From NCBI GenBank assembly GCA_011037195.1, contig JAAEAF010000213.1, positions 1 through 64,000 of the forward strand: a DNA stretch of 64,000 nt, read 5' to 3'. The notes under the pieces are model-generated. The model saw nothing but the letters and a program-made list of their open reading frames with translations. It searched no databases and had not been told where the DNA came from. The stretch comes from Triatoma infestans (Eukaryota > Arthropoda > Insecta > Hemiptera > Reduviidae). The position numbers were made by a program, and so were the translations under genes. Shown piece by piece: positions 55,549 to 64,000 of the stretch; position 1 is the first letter of the stretch, and each line of letters begins with the position of its first letter.

Positions 55549-56965
55549 TTTCTAATTAATAAAGTAAGTAATTAAAATTAGTATATTTGTAGTTATAAAC
55601 ATGGCCACCAGATAACAACACCTACTGAGAAATCAATTGTATTTATGGTTATATAGTTTGTCACTAGGTGTCACTACTTCCAAAGATTTTTTAGGAGTCC
55701 ATTGAAACTATTAAAAAAACTTTTTACATCATAGGATGGCGCTGTGATCGGGTGGCGAATTTTGGAACTACGAGTACAATTCTGTATATCTAGAAGCTTA
55801 TGCTTTCTAGCGGCAATTACTTGAACTACTACAAATTCTAGATTAAGTAAGTGCTGTTACCTAGCGGTGAATTCAGAAACTTAATTTTATTCGTTTATAA
55901 CTATTTTTCTTTTTTATTTCAACTAAAATGTAAAATTTGAATTTTTTTTGTTTGTTTTATAAGAATACAGTCCTAATTTTTTAGTATAAACTTCATCTAC
56001 AACAATTACATTCTTAAAGCAGTTAGAAAAAAACAAAAATTTTATATTTGTTCCTTAGCTCTATCTTTTTTTATGTCTTTTATTAATTATTCAATTATTT
56101 GTTAAAGGGGACTAATTGTGACTAAAATTAATTAAGTTATTTTCTCTCTTATTAAGTTACATGTATTTATTATATTTAATACCGATTTAAAATATTCTTC
56201 CAAATAATTGTGAAGGTGTCTATCCTGAACAAATTGTCCTGCAAATTGCCGTCGCAAGCATTGCTATTGGATTGATAGAGAGCTTGCTATATCATACAAT
56301 GCAATTTTATTTAGGTAAATAGTATAATCTTCATCTCCATTATTTATCTGTAATACATGTCTACTAACCGTTATTTTCAAATGAATTATACAATAGAGGA
56401 ATGAAGGGTGATTGTTTTATACCAAATTTCTCTTCCCTAAATCGCGGCAGTAGACTAAATAAATTTAGCGATGTCAAATCTAGATTATGAGGGAAAATGC
56501 AGTCTTTGTCAACAGAGCATCATTTTGATTAGGAACATAATTTTTTTCTTGTACAACCTTTATTTGAATCTTATTTTTCGCATTATTTGTTTGTCTCAAA
56601 AGTTTTATTTTCGAGACTTCATCAATCATCAGTTATTTGTACATTAGAGAAAAGCATATTGCTTATCAGTTATATAAGTGATACTTTAGAGAAAAGCGTA
56701 TTGCTTCTGTTCCTCTAGAAAAATGTGGCAAGCACAAGTGTTAAGAATTTATGTGTAGATAGTATTCAACGTTTAAAGAAAATCGTTGCAGCCAATTTCG
56801 AGAAAATTACGAAAAAGTGAAAAAAGAAATTCAATAAATTCGTCTATCGGATGGATTTTGCCATGTGTTCAATCCAAAAAGTAAATTCTGGCAAATTGAA
56901 TTAATTAACTGGTTTTGTTCTTAATTTGTTTGCAATGTTAAGCCTTTGCACTTCTATGGCTAGTT
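55549..56965. other. No gene recognised
   Basis: AT-rich sequence with several CTAGCGGT/GTGGCG-type phrases but no coding motif. Confidence 0.4.
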
Positions 56966-57066
56966 CAGCGCTCGCTCTAGCGGTCACTTAGCTCCGGACA
57001 AAAAGACCAATTGCCGCCCCTTCATATATATGCACTACCGATCAGAAGTTTGTGATCAGTAAAAAA
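56966..57066 (+). repeat. 100-bp direct repeat, right copy
   Basis: Same orientation as 53699-53800 and about 3.2 kb from it. Confidence 0.7.
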
Positions 57067-57224
57067 ATTTAGTTATTTACTAAAATTCTTTAAAGAAAAA
57101 TATGGTTACATTTTAATAAGAATTTTCCAGTCACGTGATTTATGCATAATACCTCCCCCATTTAAATGACACCTTTTAAAATAAATATTTTATTAACATA
57201 ATATACCTCGAAGGATACCTTTAT

Positions 57225-57520
57225 ACGCCCGGAGCCCTTCTGCGGTTTCCCAGGAGCCTCATTCACGCTTCTATCTAGGAATGGATAGAAGACCAGCATC
57301 TGCGATGGTGGGAAAGAACGCCAGGGCAGAGGCAGGCTAAATTCTTTGTTAAGACATTTACCTACATTCACCAGGGAACTACTGAGTCATAGCCGAAGAG
57401 ATATAAGGATAATAGTGGGTCTACTAACAGGGCATTGCAGGCGGCTGAATAGGCACATACACCATTTACTACAAGCAGAAAACTCGTTATGCCGATTCTG
57501 CAGGGCCGAGGAGGAAACGG
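57225..57520 (+). pseudogene. Zinc-binding C-terminus of a LOA/I-like ORF2 (fragment)
   Basis: One frame reads FTRELLSHSRRDIRIIVGLL, then TGHCRRLNRHIHHLLQAENS and LCRFCRAEEETV before a stop. This is the same domain as VGFLTGHCGLRRHL...CRVCETEEETP in the element at 6580-7143, but clearly a different family. It is a short dead fragment within the material separating pol from env. Confidence 0.6.
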
Positions 57521-57950
57521 TTTAAAAAATATGGTGGTCATGAAAATTTACATCGCTCCGGGAGACCAAAATCACCAACTACAGGTTAGGATAAGTTCAC
57601 TATTTTATGGAATAAAAGAAACAGACGACTCACAGCTCCAAAAATCAGAGGGGAAGTTATTAAAACAAGTTCAAGGCCAATTTCTGTCTCAACTGTTCAA
57701 AGGTGACTTTGTCAAGCGAACTTAATACGAAGAGTTGCAACGCTGAATCCATTATTAAAGGGTGCAAACAAGAAGAAACGTTCAGAGTGGGAAATACAAA
57801 GACTTCTCAGTGAAAGGTTGGAGGAACCTTTCATCAGCTCAGAAAAACTACATCTACAATGCATAATACCCACCGTTATGCACAGAGAGGGCTCGGTCAT
57901 TTTGCAAATAGAAACATTAATTAACGAAAATATATCCTGGCAAAACACTT
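57521..57950 (+). other. Unassigned sequence before env
   Basis: A readable but unassigned stretch (KKKRSEWEIQRLLSERLEEP, LINENISWQNT) lies directly before the env homology. It could be the UTR of the preceding fragment or a diverged part of env. Confidence 0.3.
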
Positions 57951-58890
57951 AATTATCAAAGACATAATAAACCAGCTTGTACTACTGACTATTAACCTAA
58001 TCGAAATAATAAGCGAAATAGAAACTAGCCTAGCCTTTTGTAATCTGAACCAAATACACAGATCTACTATCACTACTAATTACACACCAAATCACTAGCC
58101 ATTGTAAACTAAAAAACGGAGAAATAAGATACTTACTTGAGATCCCAGTTTATGAAACAAATTATAAAACCAATAAATTGTTACAAATAACACCAATTCC
58201 TATTATTAATAATAAAGAAAGGCTTATACTAGACGAAAATAAAGAATTATTAATAAAAAAGGATAATAGTCTATTAATGACTAATAAATATATTAAAGTT
58301 GAAGAAAAGTATTTTTGTAAAACAAACTTCATTGAAGTAGACAAATGTTTAAATAATATAATTATAAATAATAATAATAAAGAATGTAAATATCATAAGA
58401 TAAAAATAGAGAATTTGTCATAATAAAAATAGAGAATGCTAACATTGTAATAATTGTAGCAAAAGAAATGAAGAGCCTAAATATTCAATGCAAGAATTTT
58501 AATAAATATAAACAATTTATTGGAATCTATAAATTTAGAAGAGACAAAAACTGTATTATTAATAATTATCATTTAGAAACTTATAACGTAGCCTCTAAGG
58601 AAATAATTTTTGAAAATATTAACTTCACTTTAAAGAATAACCAATTTAGCAATAAGACAATTGATTTAAAACAAATCAATAAACAAAATATTGTAATTAG
58701 AGAAATACCTAGATTAGAAACTTTAGATTACAGTAATAATAATCATACTATTGTAAATACTTTTATCATAATAATTGTCATTCTTGTTATCTGTATAATT
58801 GTAATCAAAAAATACTTAAATTGTATAAAACAGAAAATAGAAAATTTTGAATTGCAGGAAACACCAACAGGAGTTCCCACGACGCCCTGA
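57951..58890 (+). pseudogene. Errantivirus-like envelope protein, C-terminal half, broken
   Basis: It starts with IIKDIINQLVLLTINLIEII and EIETSLAFCNLNQIHRSTI, a heptad-rich segment typical of the fusion-protein-like Env of insect errantiviruses. After stops it is open at 58178-58423 (Asn/Lys-rich ectodomain with paired cysteines) and at 58468-58890. The latter has a membrane anchor near its C-terminus (TFIIIIVILVICIIVI) and a short Lys-rich tail. The N-terminal part, including the signal peptide and cleavage site region, is not seen. Non-functional. Confidence 0.65.
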
Positions 58891-58914
58891 GTTCCATTAT
58901 GCTACTCTTCGCGT

Positions 58915-59112
58915 GATAATTCCATTACCGTGATAAGAAACCCACGCAATCTTCACACGCTCTCTAATCATATATATATTGGACTTATCATTGTTTTTCT
59001 CATTCTCCATTAGATTCTCGCTTAATTCTCATTTTAATCAAATGTATGATGTGAACGTTCCTATTTGAAATAAATTCATTATTCAAAAAGTAAATTCTTA
59101 GTAAAATTTACA
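58915..59112 (+). repeat. 3' LTR of the errantivirus-like element, 5'-truncated
   Basis: From CCGTGATAAGAAACC to TTACATAAT it matches the last about 190 bp of the 5' LTR. The differences include a small insertion/substitution block near 59040. The promoter half and polypurine tract are gone. Confidence 0.75.
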
Positions 59113-60364
59113 TAATTTACACCAGTCATTCAAAACGTCACACTGGTCATTTTTAAGATCAGTGCCAGTAAGTGCTGGAGTCTAACATTTGAGTTAAAAA
59201 TCAATTTATCAATTTAGCTTGAGGTAGATTTAACTGCAAGAGTTTTGTGTAATTATAAGCTTATAAGAATTAAATTGTAAATTATAATCTTTTAAAGTAT
59301 CTAAATTCATTTATAGTCAACATATTTATTGTAAACAAATGGTGTCCTTTTTCACTATTTCTTAAACTTCTCTCTAAGGCATTAAGCGTTCGTGAACCCG
59401 GTCTACAACCCAAAAACATACATCAACTGCAACTCAACCAACAACACAACAGCGGACTGATTTTACAGTTATTACAGCTTGGCAGAAGCTTTTTTAGTAG
59501 GTAAATTGATTTTGCCGCTTATTATTTTGTATCAAGTGCATAGAAGGGGGGGTGTCGAATGTTTGTTTATCTTTGTAGTCGGATACTATCAGTACAGAAA
59601 GTGAAGTCGTTCTTCACTAATTTCCTGTTCGGTCAGTGAGTAAGAATATTTTCCCGGTTTTCCCAATGTTTGGGTTACCGTCAGGTCATTCCTTCCTTCC
59701 AAAACTTATATCCAGTCACCATCTCTCATCCCTCTTCCCGCCAGCAGCTTCTCAGTTTCTTTCTCCATCTTCTCGCTGGCCTACTTCTCTTCCTGCTTCT
59801 CTGAGGGATTCATGCTTTCAACATTTTCGGCCGTCTTCCTTCCGGCATTCTTCTGAAGTGTCCATACCACACAAATTTTTTTCCTTTTAATCCTCTCTTC
59901 CAGTGTTTATTCGTTAGCACGAACACATCTTAATCCCATTAACTAACTTCCATTTATATCTCCTTCCTTTTTATTTGATACACCTCTCACATTTCAATTT
60001 CCTAAAGTTAAAGTCCTTTTCCTTTGTTCTTTGCCGTTTTCCATTCTATCGTCCAGTATTACTTTTTTAGCAGATGATTTTTTAACGCATTTGGGAAGTC
60101 GGACCACCGTGCAACCCCCAGAAATTCCGAAAGGGACCAATCCTTAGATAGGTTGTCTTCACATTCCAAAAAATTTCAACATTCCGAGACGGATAAATGA
60201 AAAGATGAATGGGGCTAGCCAAAATAATTTAAACCCGGAAATAAACTAATAGCATCATGCAGATGTAGGAAACGGGTAGTAAAATTGTTTATAGAATGCG
60301 TGGGCGAATAGCAAGCTATTCTACACTTTTAGCAATATCATCAAGGTAGTTGAATTAGGGAATA
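59113..60364. other. No gene recognised
   Basis: An 84-codon Ser/Pro/Phe-rich open frame at 59636-59890 lies in a CT-rich stretch and is probably incidental. No repeat shared with the rest of the window was noticed. Confidence 0.4.
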
Positions 60365-60456
60365 ATATAGGTTTGTAAACAGTACCATGTCGCTTGAACT
60401 GGTGAGGTACATTACTAATTGCCTGTTTACTTTAATATTCAAAACACTTATGTTAC

Positions 60457-60634
60457 CTTTGTTTTGTTTTCATTTTCCCTCCTAGCGCTCATAGGCAGGA
60501 AAGTGGATCATGTTTAGCTCCATAATATTCTGTCATTTCGGCTATTGTAATTGCGAAGCAGAATCTCATCATATAAGAGACCAATAGACAAATACAGCAT
60601 TCTAATGATACCACCCACCTTTGCAGTACGCATC
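60457..60634 (-). pseudogene. SLC17-like transporter exon, left-arm copy (frameshifted)
   Basis: On the minus strand the exon is bounded by an acceptor (GTGTTTTCATAG) and a donor (AAAG before GTAACA). It is 178 nt, one shorter than the right-arm copy. It reads IGCVLQRWVVSLECCICLLV, then RFCFAITIAEM and TEYYGAKHDPLSC before a stop caused by the one-base loss. The AITIAEM phrase is closer to the usual SLC17 AITEM than the right copy is. The missing base means it cannot be spliced into a normal protein. Confidence 0.55.
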
Positions 60635-61149
60635 CTATGAAAACACTTTATATAAACATCCTAAGGTTAGATGAAGAACATATCTTAATACAGTAACTTA
60701 CTGAAAAGTAGATATGGAAACTTTATGAAAAGTAAATCTTCCAAGCACTTTAAACAACTTTTTAACATTATTAACAATTAAAAAATTAATTTGTTAATTA
60801 AATAATTATAGTTAATAATTACATGATTGATCATGCAAAAATAAGGGCATTCATGTAAGTCATTCATACTTTACCTAGGAAACGTATGAAAAGTTAGACT
60901 TTTTTTTTTATAAATGCAACGTGAGCAATGTTAATATTGAAAATAATTATACCGTTGCTAAGTGATACAAAATACAAACAAAACCAATAGAAATTAAAAA
61001 CAACAAATTCTCTACTATATTGTCCACTTTAATTCATTCCTACGCCATGAATTCGGCTACTCAGCCATTCTGCGCAGTGCGACCCAGTATAAAAGAACTT
61101 ACGCTGTTCTGGAGATTGATGTTGTTTGTTTAACTGGATATCCATATTC

Positions 61150-61308
61150 AACGTTTCGGACACGTCCGGTGTTCTTCCTCAGGAACTATATAAACAAAAA
61201 ATACAGAAATCCAAAAAAAAATTCCTGTAGAATTTTCTGTGTTTCTGTATTTTGTGTTTATGTAGTTCCTGAGGAAGGACACCAAAGATGTCCGAAACGT
61301 CGAATAAA
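61150..61308. repeat. Palindrome with hammerhead-like cores (Penelope-type terminus, third family)
   Basis: Arms at about 61150-61217 and 61238-61308 are reverse complements. Each has CTGAGGA, a stem II hairpin (GGACA/TGTCC in the right arm), GAAA and the palindromic ACGT. This parallels the palindromic hammerhead arms at 16.8-17.2 kb but with different sequence. It lies in the spacer of the large inverted repeat. Confidence 0.5.
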
Positions 61309-61668
61309 ATTTTAAAAATGAAAAGTTTCTTCTATGGCCCCAGCCAACTAATTTTTTGCTTGTTTATTAACAACGGCCATGTTTTTATATTGTTTATTAG
61401 TTTTATTTTGTTAGTTGGTTTATAAACTAGTGTTTTTATTACAAAAAAAAAATGTTTATTACATTTTTTTTATAGCGCTACAGCTGATCTTAATAGATAA
61501 TAGTAATGATTCCTAAATCTAATGAAAAAACAATTTTTATTGGATTATTTTGCTTAATTTCTAAATCTACATGACAAAAAAACTGAATCATTGTATTTTC
61601 TGGATACTCACTTTAAGAGACAAGTCAATCCAAACTATTGTGATTCTCTTGTTACTTACCTTTCACTA

Positions 61669-61770
61669 AATTGTAATTGTAATTGTTGATGAATTGATTT
61701 ACATTGTAATCGTCTAAGAATTGATTTACATTGTAATTGTTAATGACTTGATACATTGTAATTGTCGATG
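61669..61770. repeat. Minisatellite, unit about 29-30 bp, about 3 copies
   Basis: Diverged units of the type ATTGATTTACATTGTAATTG separated by a short variable part. Confidence 0.7.
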
Positions 61771-62232
61771 CAGTTTTATTCAACAAATGAAGGAGATTTT
61801 TATGTTGTTAATTCGTCCAGAGGAGAACACCTCTTTATCTAATTGTTAATCTCTTTCTATTTCTCGTGGATAATTATAGAAACTTTCACGATAATCATAA
61901 CCAGTTGCTTTTTTTAGTTATTCATGTTGTATATCTAAATAAATGAATAACTAATTTTAAATTGCTCACATTATATTTATAAAAAAGCTAACTTTTCATA
62001 CGTTTCCTTGGTAAAATCTTAATAACTTATGTAAACTCACTTATTTTGGCATGACCAATTCATGTGATTATTAGCTATGCTATATTTATTTAATTAACAA
62101 ATTAATTTTTTGATCTTGTGTTTGGAAGAATTTACTTTTCATGAAGTTTCCACATCTACTTTTCAGTAAGTTACTGTTTTAAGATTATGTTCTTCAGCTA
62201 ATTAGGATGTTTATATAAAGTGTTTTTTATAG

Positions 62233-62411
62233 GATGTGTGCCGCAAAGATGGGTGGTATCAACACAATGCTGTATTTGTCTATTGGTCTCTTATATGATG
62301 AGATTCTGCTTAGCAATTACAATAACCGTAATGACAGATATTCATGGAGCTAAACATGATCCACTTTCTTGCCCTTATGAGGTCAAGGGTGAAAATGAAA
62401 ATACAACAAAG
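62233..62411 (+). CDS. SLC17-like transporter exon (first membrane segment), right-arm copy
   Basis: A 179-nt exon lies between a good acceptor (TGTTTTTTATAG, ending at 62232) and a donor (AAAG|GTAACG). In the frame entering with the last two bases of a codon it reads GCVPQRWVV, then CLLVSYMMRFCLAITITVMT, a His/Asp-rich loop and a CPYE segment, ending in phase 0. This is the pattern of the N-terminal exon of SLC17-type anion transporters (putative inorganic phosphate cotransporters): a PQR motif, first transmembrane helix ending in R-LAIT-, then a large extracellular loop with cysteines. No neighbouring exons are visible here. It may be a duplicated exon or part of an intron-rich gene extending outside. 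Confidence 0.55.
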
Positions 62412-62510
62412 GTAACGTAACTTGTTTTGAATATTAAGGTAAACGGGCAATTAGTAATGTACCTCACAAACTCAAGCGACATGGTATCATTTACAAACCT
62501 ATAATAATAA

Positions 62511-62756
62511 TAACAATAAGACTTTAATTCCAAAATATACATATATGTAATTAAAATTGTAAATTAAATTAAATTTCTATAAAAGTGAATGTAATAAAAC
62601 AAACTATTAATTATATGTACGTAAGTATATAAACTAAACAACAAAATAACTAATAATAAATCAAATTTTTACTTTTTAATAAAATAATGAAAATTCTATT
62701 TTCTATAAATACAAATTTAAATGAATATTTTTTGCAGATTTATTAATCTTTGGAAA
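62511..62756. other. AT-rich spacer
   Basis: Between the large inverted repeat and the RT-tail fragment. Nothing recognised. Confidence 0.4.
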
Positions 62757-62985
62757 CTAGGCCCATTTCTGGGCAAAGGATTTTTCCAGCGTTTTCAAAA
62801 ACTTCTCTATTCTTTTCCTGTTAATGCCAATTTCTATCCGTAGTTCGTCAGTCCATCTTAGATATTGTCGTCCTCTTTTCATTATTTTATCAGTATACAG
62901 TCTGTCACTCTTGTTGTTCTTCTGTTATGAGTTAGTCCTGCCCACTTCCACTTTGTTCTCTGGACAATATCCATCAACCTAAAGA
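62757..62985 (-). pseudogene. Tail of a non-LTR endonuclease-reverse transcriptase
   Basis: On the minus strand: DIVQRTKWKWAGLTHNRR, then after a frame change KRGRQYLRWTDELRIEIGIN and FWKTLEKSFAQKWA before the stop at 62757. This is the 'KWKWAGH.aR..D.RW / kRgrp..RW.DeI / A.dR..W..leeafa.kW' ending of RTE-like and related elements. It is only about 75 codons and frameshifted. Confidence 0.6.
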
Positions 62986-62987
62986 AT

Positions 62988-63225
62988 GACTTTATACAAT
63001 ATTTTTAGTTTTCTCGGAATTTCCTCGAAAACAGGTCCGACGATTTTCTTTAAACTTCTTATGCTAGCCTACATATATGTATTTTATATAAACTTTATCA
63101 GTTTTTTTTTTCATTTTAATCATTTTCCTGGGAAAAAATTGATTTTTTGCGAATTCTGAGGGATTATGCTTTCCTCCATAAAGCCCCATCAATACAATAT
63201 ACGGTTTACCAGCCATTTTTTTTTT
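62988..63225 (+). repeat. HINE-like repeat, internal unit
   Basis: ACAATATTTTTAGTTTTCTC, then CCGACGATTTTCTTTAAACTT, and GGGATTATGCTTTCCTC correspond to one diverged internal unit. No ends are present. Confidence 0.5.
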
Positions 63226-63793
63226 TTTAACTGATTTTAGAGGAGTTTTGGTAGCCTATCAGTTAAGTTTAAATTTAAACCGACGCTTATGGTCATGTGA
63301 GGCACTCTCAGTGACCAGGCCACCCGATGACAAAGCGAGCATTAATGACTGTTTTCTGCTTGATTGATGTTAACCCCATAGTATTTCAATATGTCCTCCT
63401 AAAAAAATAGTCATTAATTTATTTTATATGTTATAAATAGAATATTCTTGGCAGTATACATGTATAATCACTGTAAAAACAAAAGAATGTATTTTAAAAG
63501 CGAATGTATTTTCCAAACGAATGTATTATGTACGTTTATTCACATAAAATTTTTGTTATTGTTGACAATAATAATTGATGAATAGTTATATAAGAAGAGC
63601 TTTATAAATAAAAAGTACAATTTTTGCCTCTAAAATACATATATGTAAATCTAAAATTTCTTTTTAGTGTACAATCAGAGTGAATATTATTTCATTTTCT
63701 GTGCAACCAAAGTGATCTATTTGTGCAATAGAAATGAATTTTTATTTTATGAGCAATCTTTCTAGTCATCTTATAATATTCTTTTGTGTTATT
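63226..63793. other. No gene recognised
   Basis: AT-rich spacer between two HINE-like pieces. Confidence 0.4.
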
Positions 63794-64000
63794 ACTTTCT
63801 CTTACTCCTAGTAAGAGGAAGTATTGTAATCGTGTCAAATTTTCGATATTGAGTTCTCACCGGAAATATCCGTTTTGAAGTCCCCTGAGTTCAAAAAAGT
63901 GATTTCTAGCAAATGATCTGTGTGTGTGTATGTATGTATGTGAACAACATAGCTCAAAAACGAAAAATCGTATAAAGTTCAAACTTGATATTCCGTTTAG
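63794..64000 (+). repeat. HINE-like repeat, 5' end, continues beyond the window
   Basis: A well-preserved start (ACTTTCTCTTACTCCTAG, then TAAGAGGAAGTATTGTAATC), the leader, and a GT/GTAT microsatellite at about 63918-63950. The copy leaves the window at its right edge. Confidence 0.8.

Larger units (their letters stand above)
49026..59112 (+). mobile_element. Errantivirus-like LTR retroelement (Gypsy with env), decayed
   Basis: The order is 5' LTR, tRNA-Ser-type primer site, gag, protease, RT, partial RNase H, integrase, env with a transmembrane anchor, and a truncated 3' LTR. This is the layout of insect errantiviruses (17.6/297 group). Every coding region has frameshifts or stops. About 4.2 kb of other repeats (53.7-57.95 kb) lie between integrase and env, and part of RNase H is deleted. 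It is not competent. No clear flanking duplication was found. Confidence 0.75.
60365..62510. repeat. Large inverted repeat (arms about 550-570 bp) carrying a host-type exon in each arm
   Basis: The left arm (about 60365-60933) and right arm (about 61966-62510) are reverse complements with moderate divergence and a few indels. Shared blocks are TGTCGCTTGA, AAAGTGGATCATGTTTAGCTC, the TCATATAAGAGACCAATAGA block, GTAACTTACTGAAAAGTAGA and AAACGTATGAAAAGTTAG. The spacer is about 1.03 kb and includes a smaller palindrome and a minisatellite. No transposase is visible. It may be a foldback-type transposon that captured an exon, or an inverted segmental duplication. Confidence 0.75.

Noticed and set aside
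59636..59890. 84-codon Ser/Pro/Phe-rich open frame
   Set aside because: It follows CT-rich composition and has no recognisable domain.
1..64000. CRISPR array, bacterial operons, rRNA genes
   Set aside because: No regularly spaced direct repeats with unique spacers, no ribosomal RNA signature and no prokaryotic gene organisation were seen.

Overview
The window looks like AT-rich, repeat-dense nuclear DNA of an arthropod, most probably an insect. It has Jockey, LOA/I, CR1-like and RTE-like non-LTR elements, Gypsy and env-bearing errantivirus-type LTR elements, Penelope-like elements (PLEs), SINEs, MITEs and long simple repeats. No complete host gene is visible and there is no bacterial-type organisation. 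The only host-type coding sequence I recognise is one exon resembling the first membrane segment of an SLC17 (phosphate/glutamate-type) transporter. It is present twice, in opposite orientations, inside a large inverted repeat near the right end. The insect order cannot be told from the sequence.

Layout. 1-5 kb: a 5'-truncated non-LTR element (60-964), then a head-to-tail run of an interspersed repeat family. I propose that family is Helentron-associated (HINE-like): it has asymmetric inverted ends, a hairpin before the 3' end, a GT microsatellite and internal repeats of about 280 bp. About a dozen pieces of it recur across the window. 4.85-16.3 kb: a four-layer nest. A HINE-like copy is split by a CR1-like fragment, which is split by a Gypsy LTR element (6012-16075, TSD GCTT), whose 5' LTR is split by a near-complete LOA/I-like non-LTR element (6483-12320, 12-bp TSD). 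The LOA-like element has ORF1, an endonuclease-RT-RNase H ORF2 with two frame breaks, and a 5' leader that can fold into a cloverleaf. 16.5-18.5 kb: SINE, Penelope-like termini carrying hammerhead motifs, a DUF4817-like remnant, a MITE. 21-25.8 kb: a second LOA-like copy, a 5'-truncated Jockey with a 14-bp TSD, and an RTE-like tail, the last two lying between inverted repeats. 28.8-44.8 kb: scattered decayed non-LTR elements, HINE-like copies, SINEs and a second Penelope-type inverted repeat. 46-48 kb: a young MITE, and a PLE remnant joining a GIY-YIG domain to a hammerhead-bearing terminus. 49-59.1 kb: a decayed errantivirus-like element (LTR, tRNA-Ser-type primer site, gag, pol, env, truncated 3' LTR) whose pol and env are separated by about 4.2 kb of other repeats. 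60.4-62.5 kb: the inverted repeat with the SLC17-like exon. 62.7-64 kb: an RTE-like tail and more HINE-like sequence.

Almost every coding region is broken by frameshifts, stops or truncation, so this is mainly a transposon graveyard with a few young insertions: the Gypsy and its nested LOA-like element, the MITE at 46 kb, and several non-LTR copies with perfect TSDs. All assignments rest on reading motifs by eye; no database search was run.
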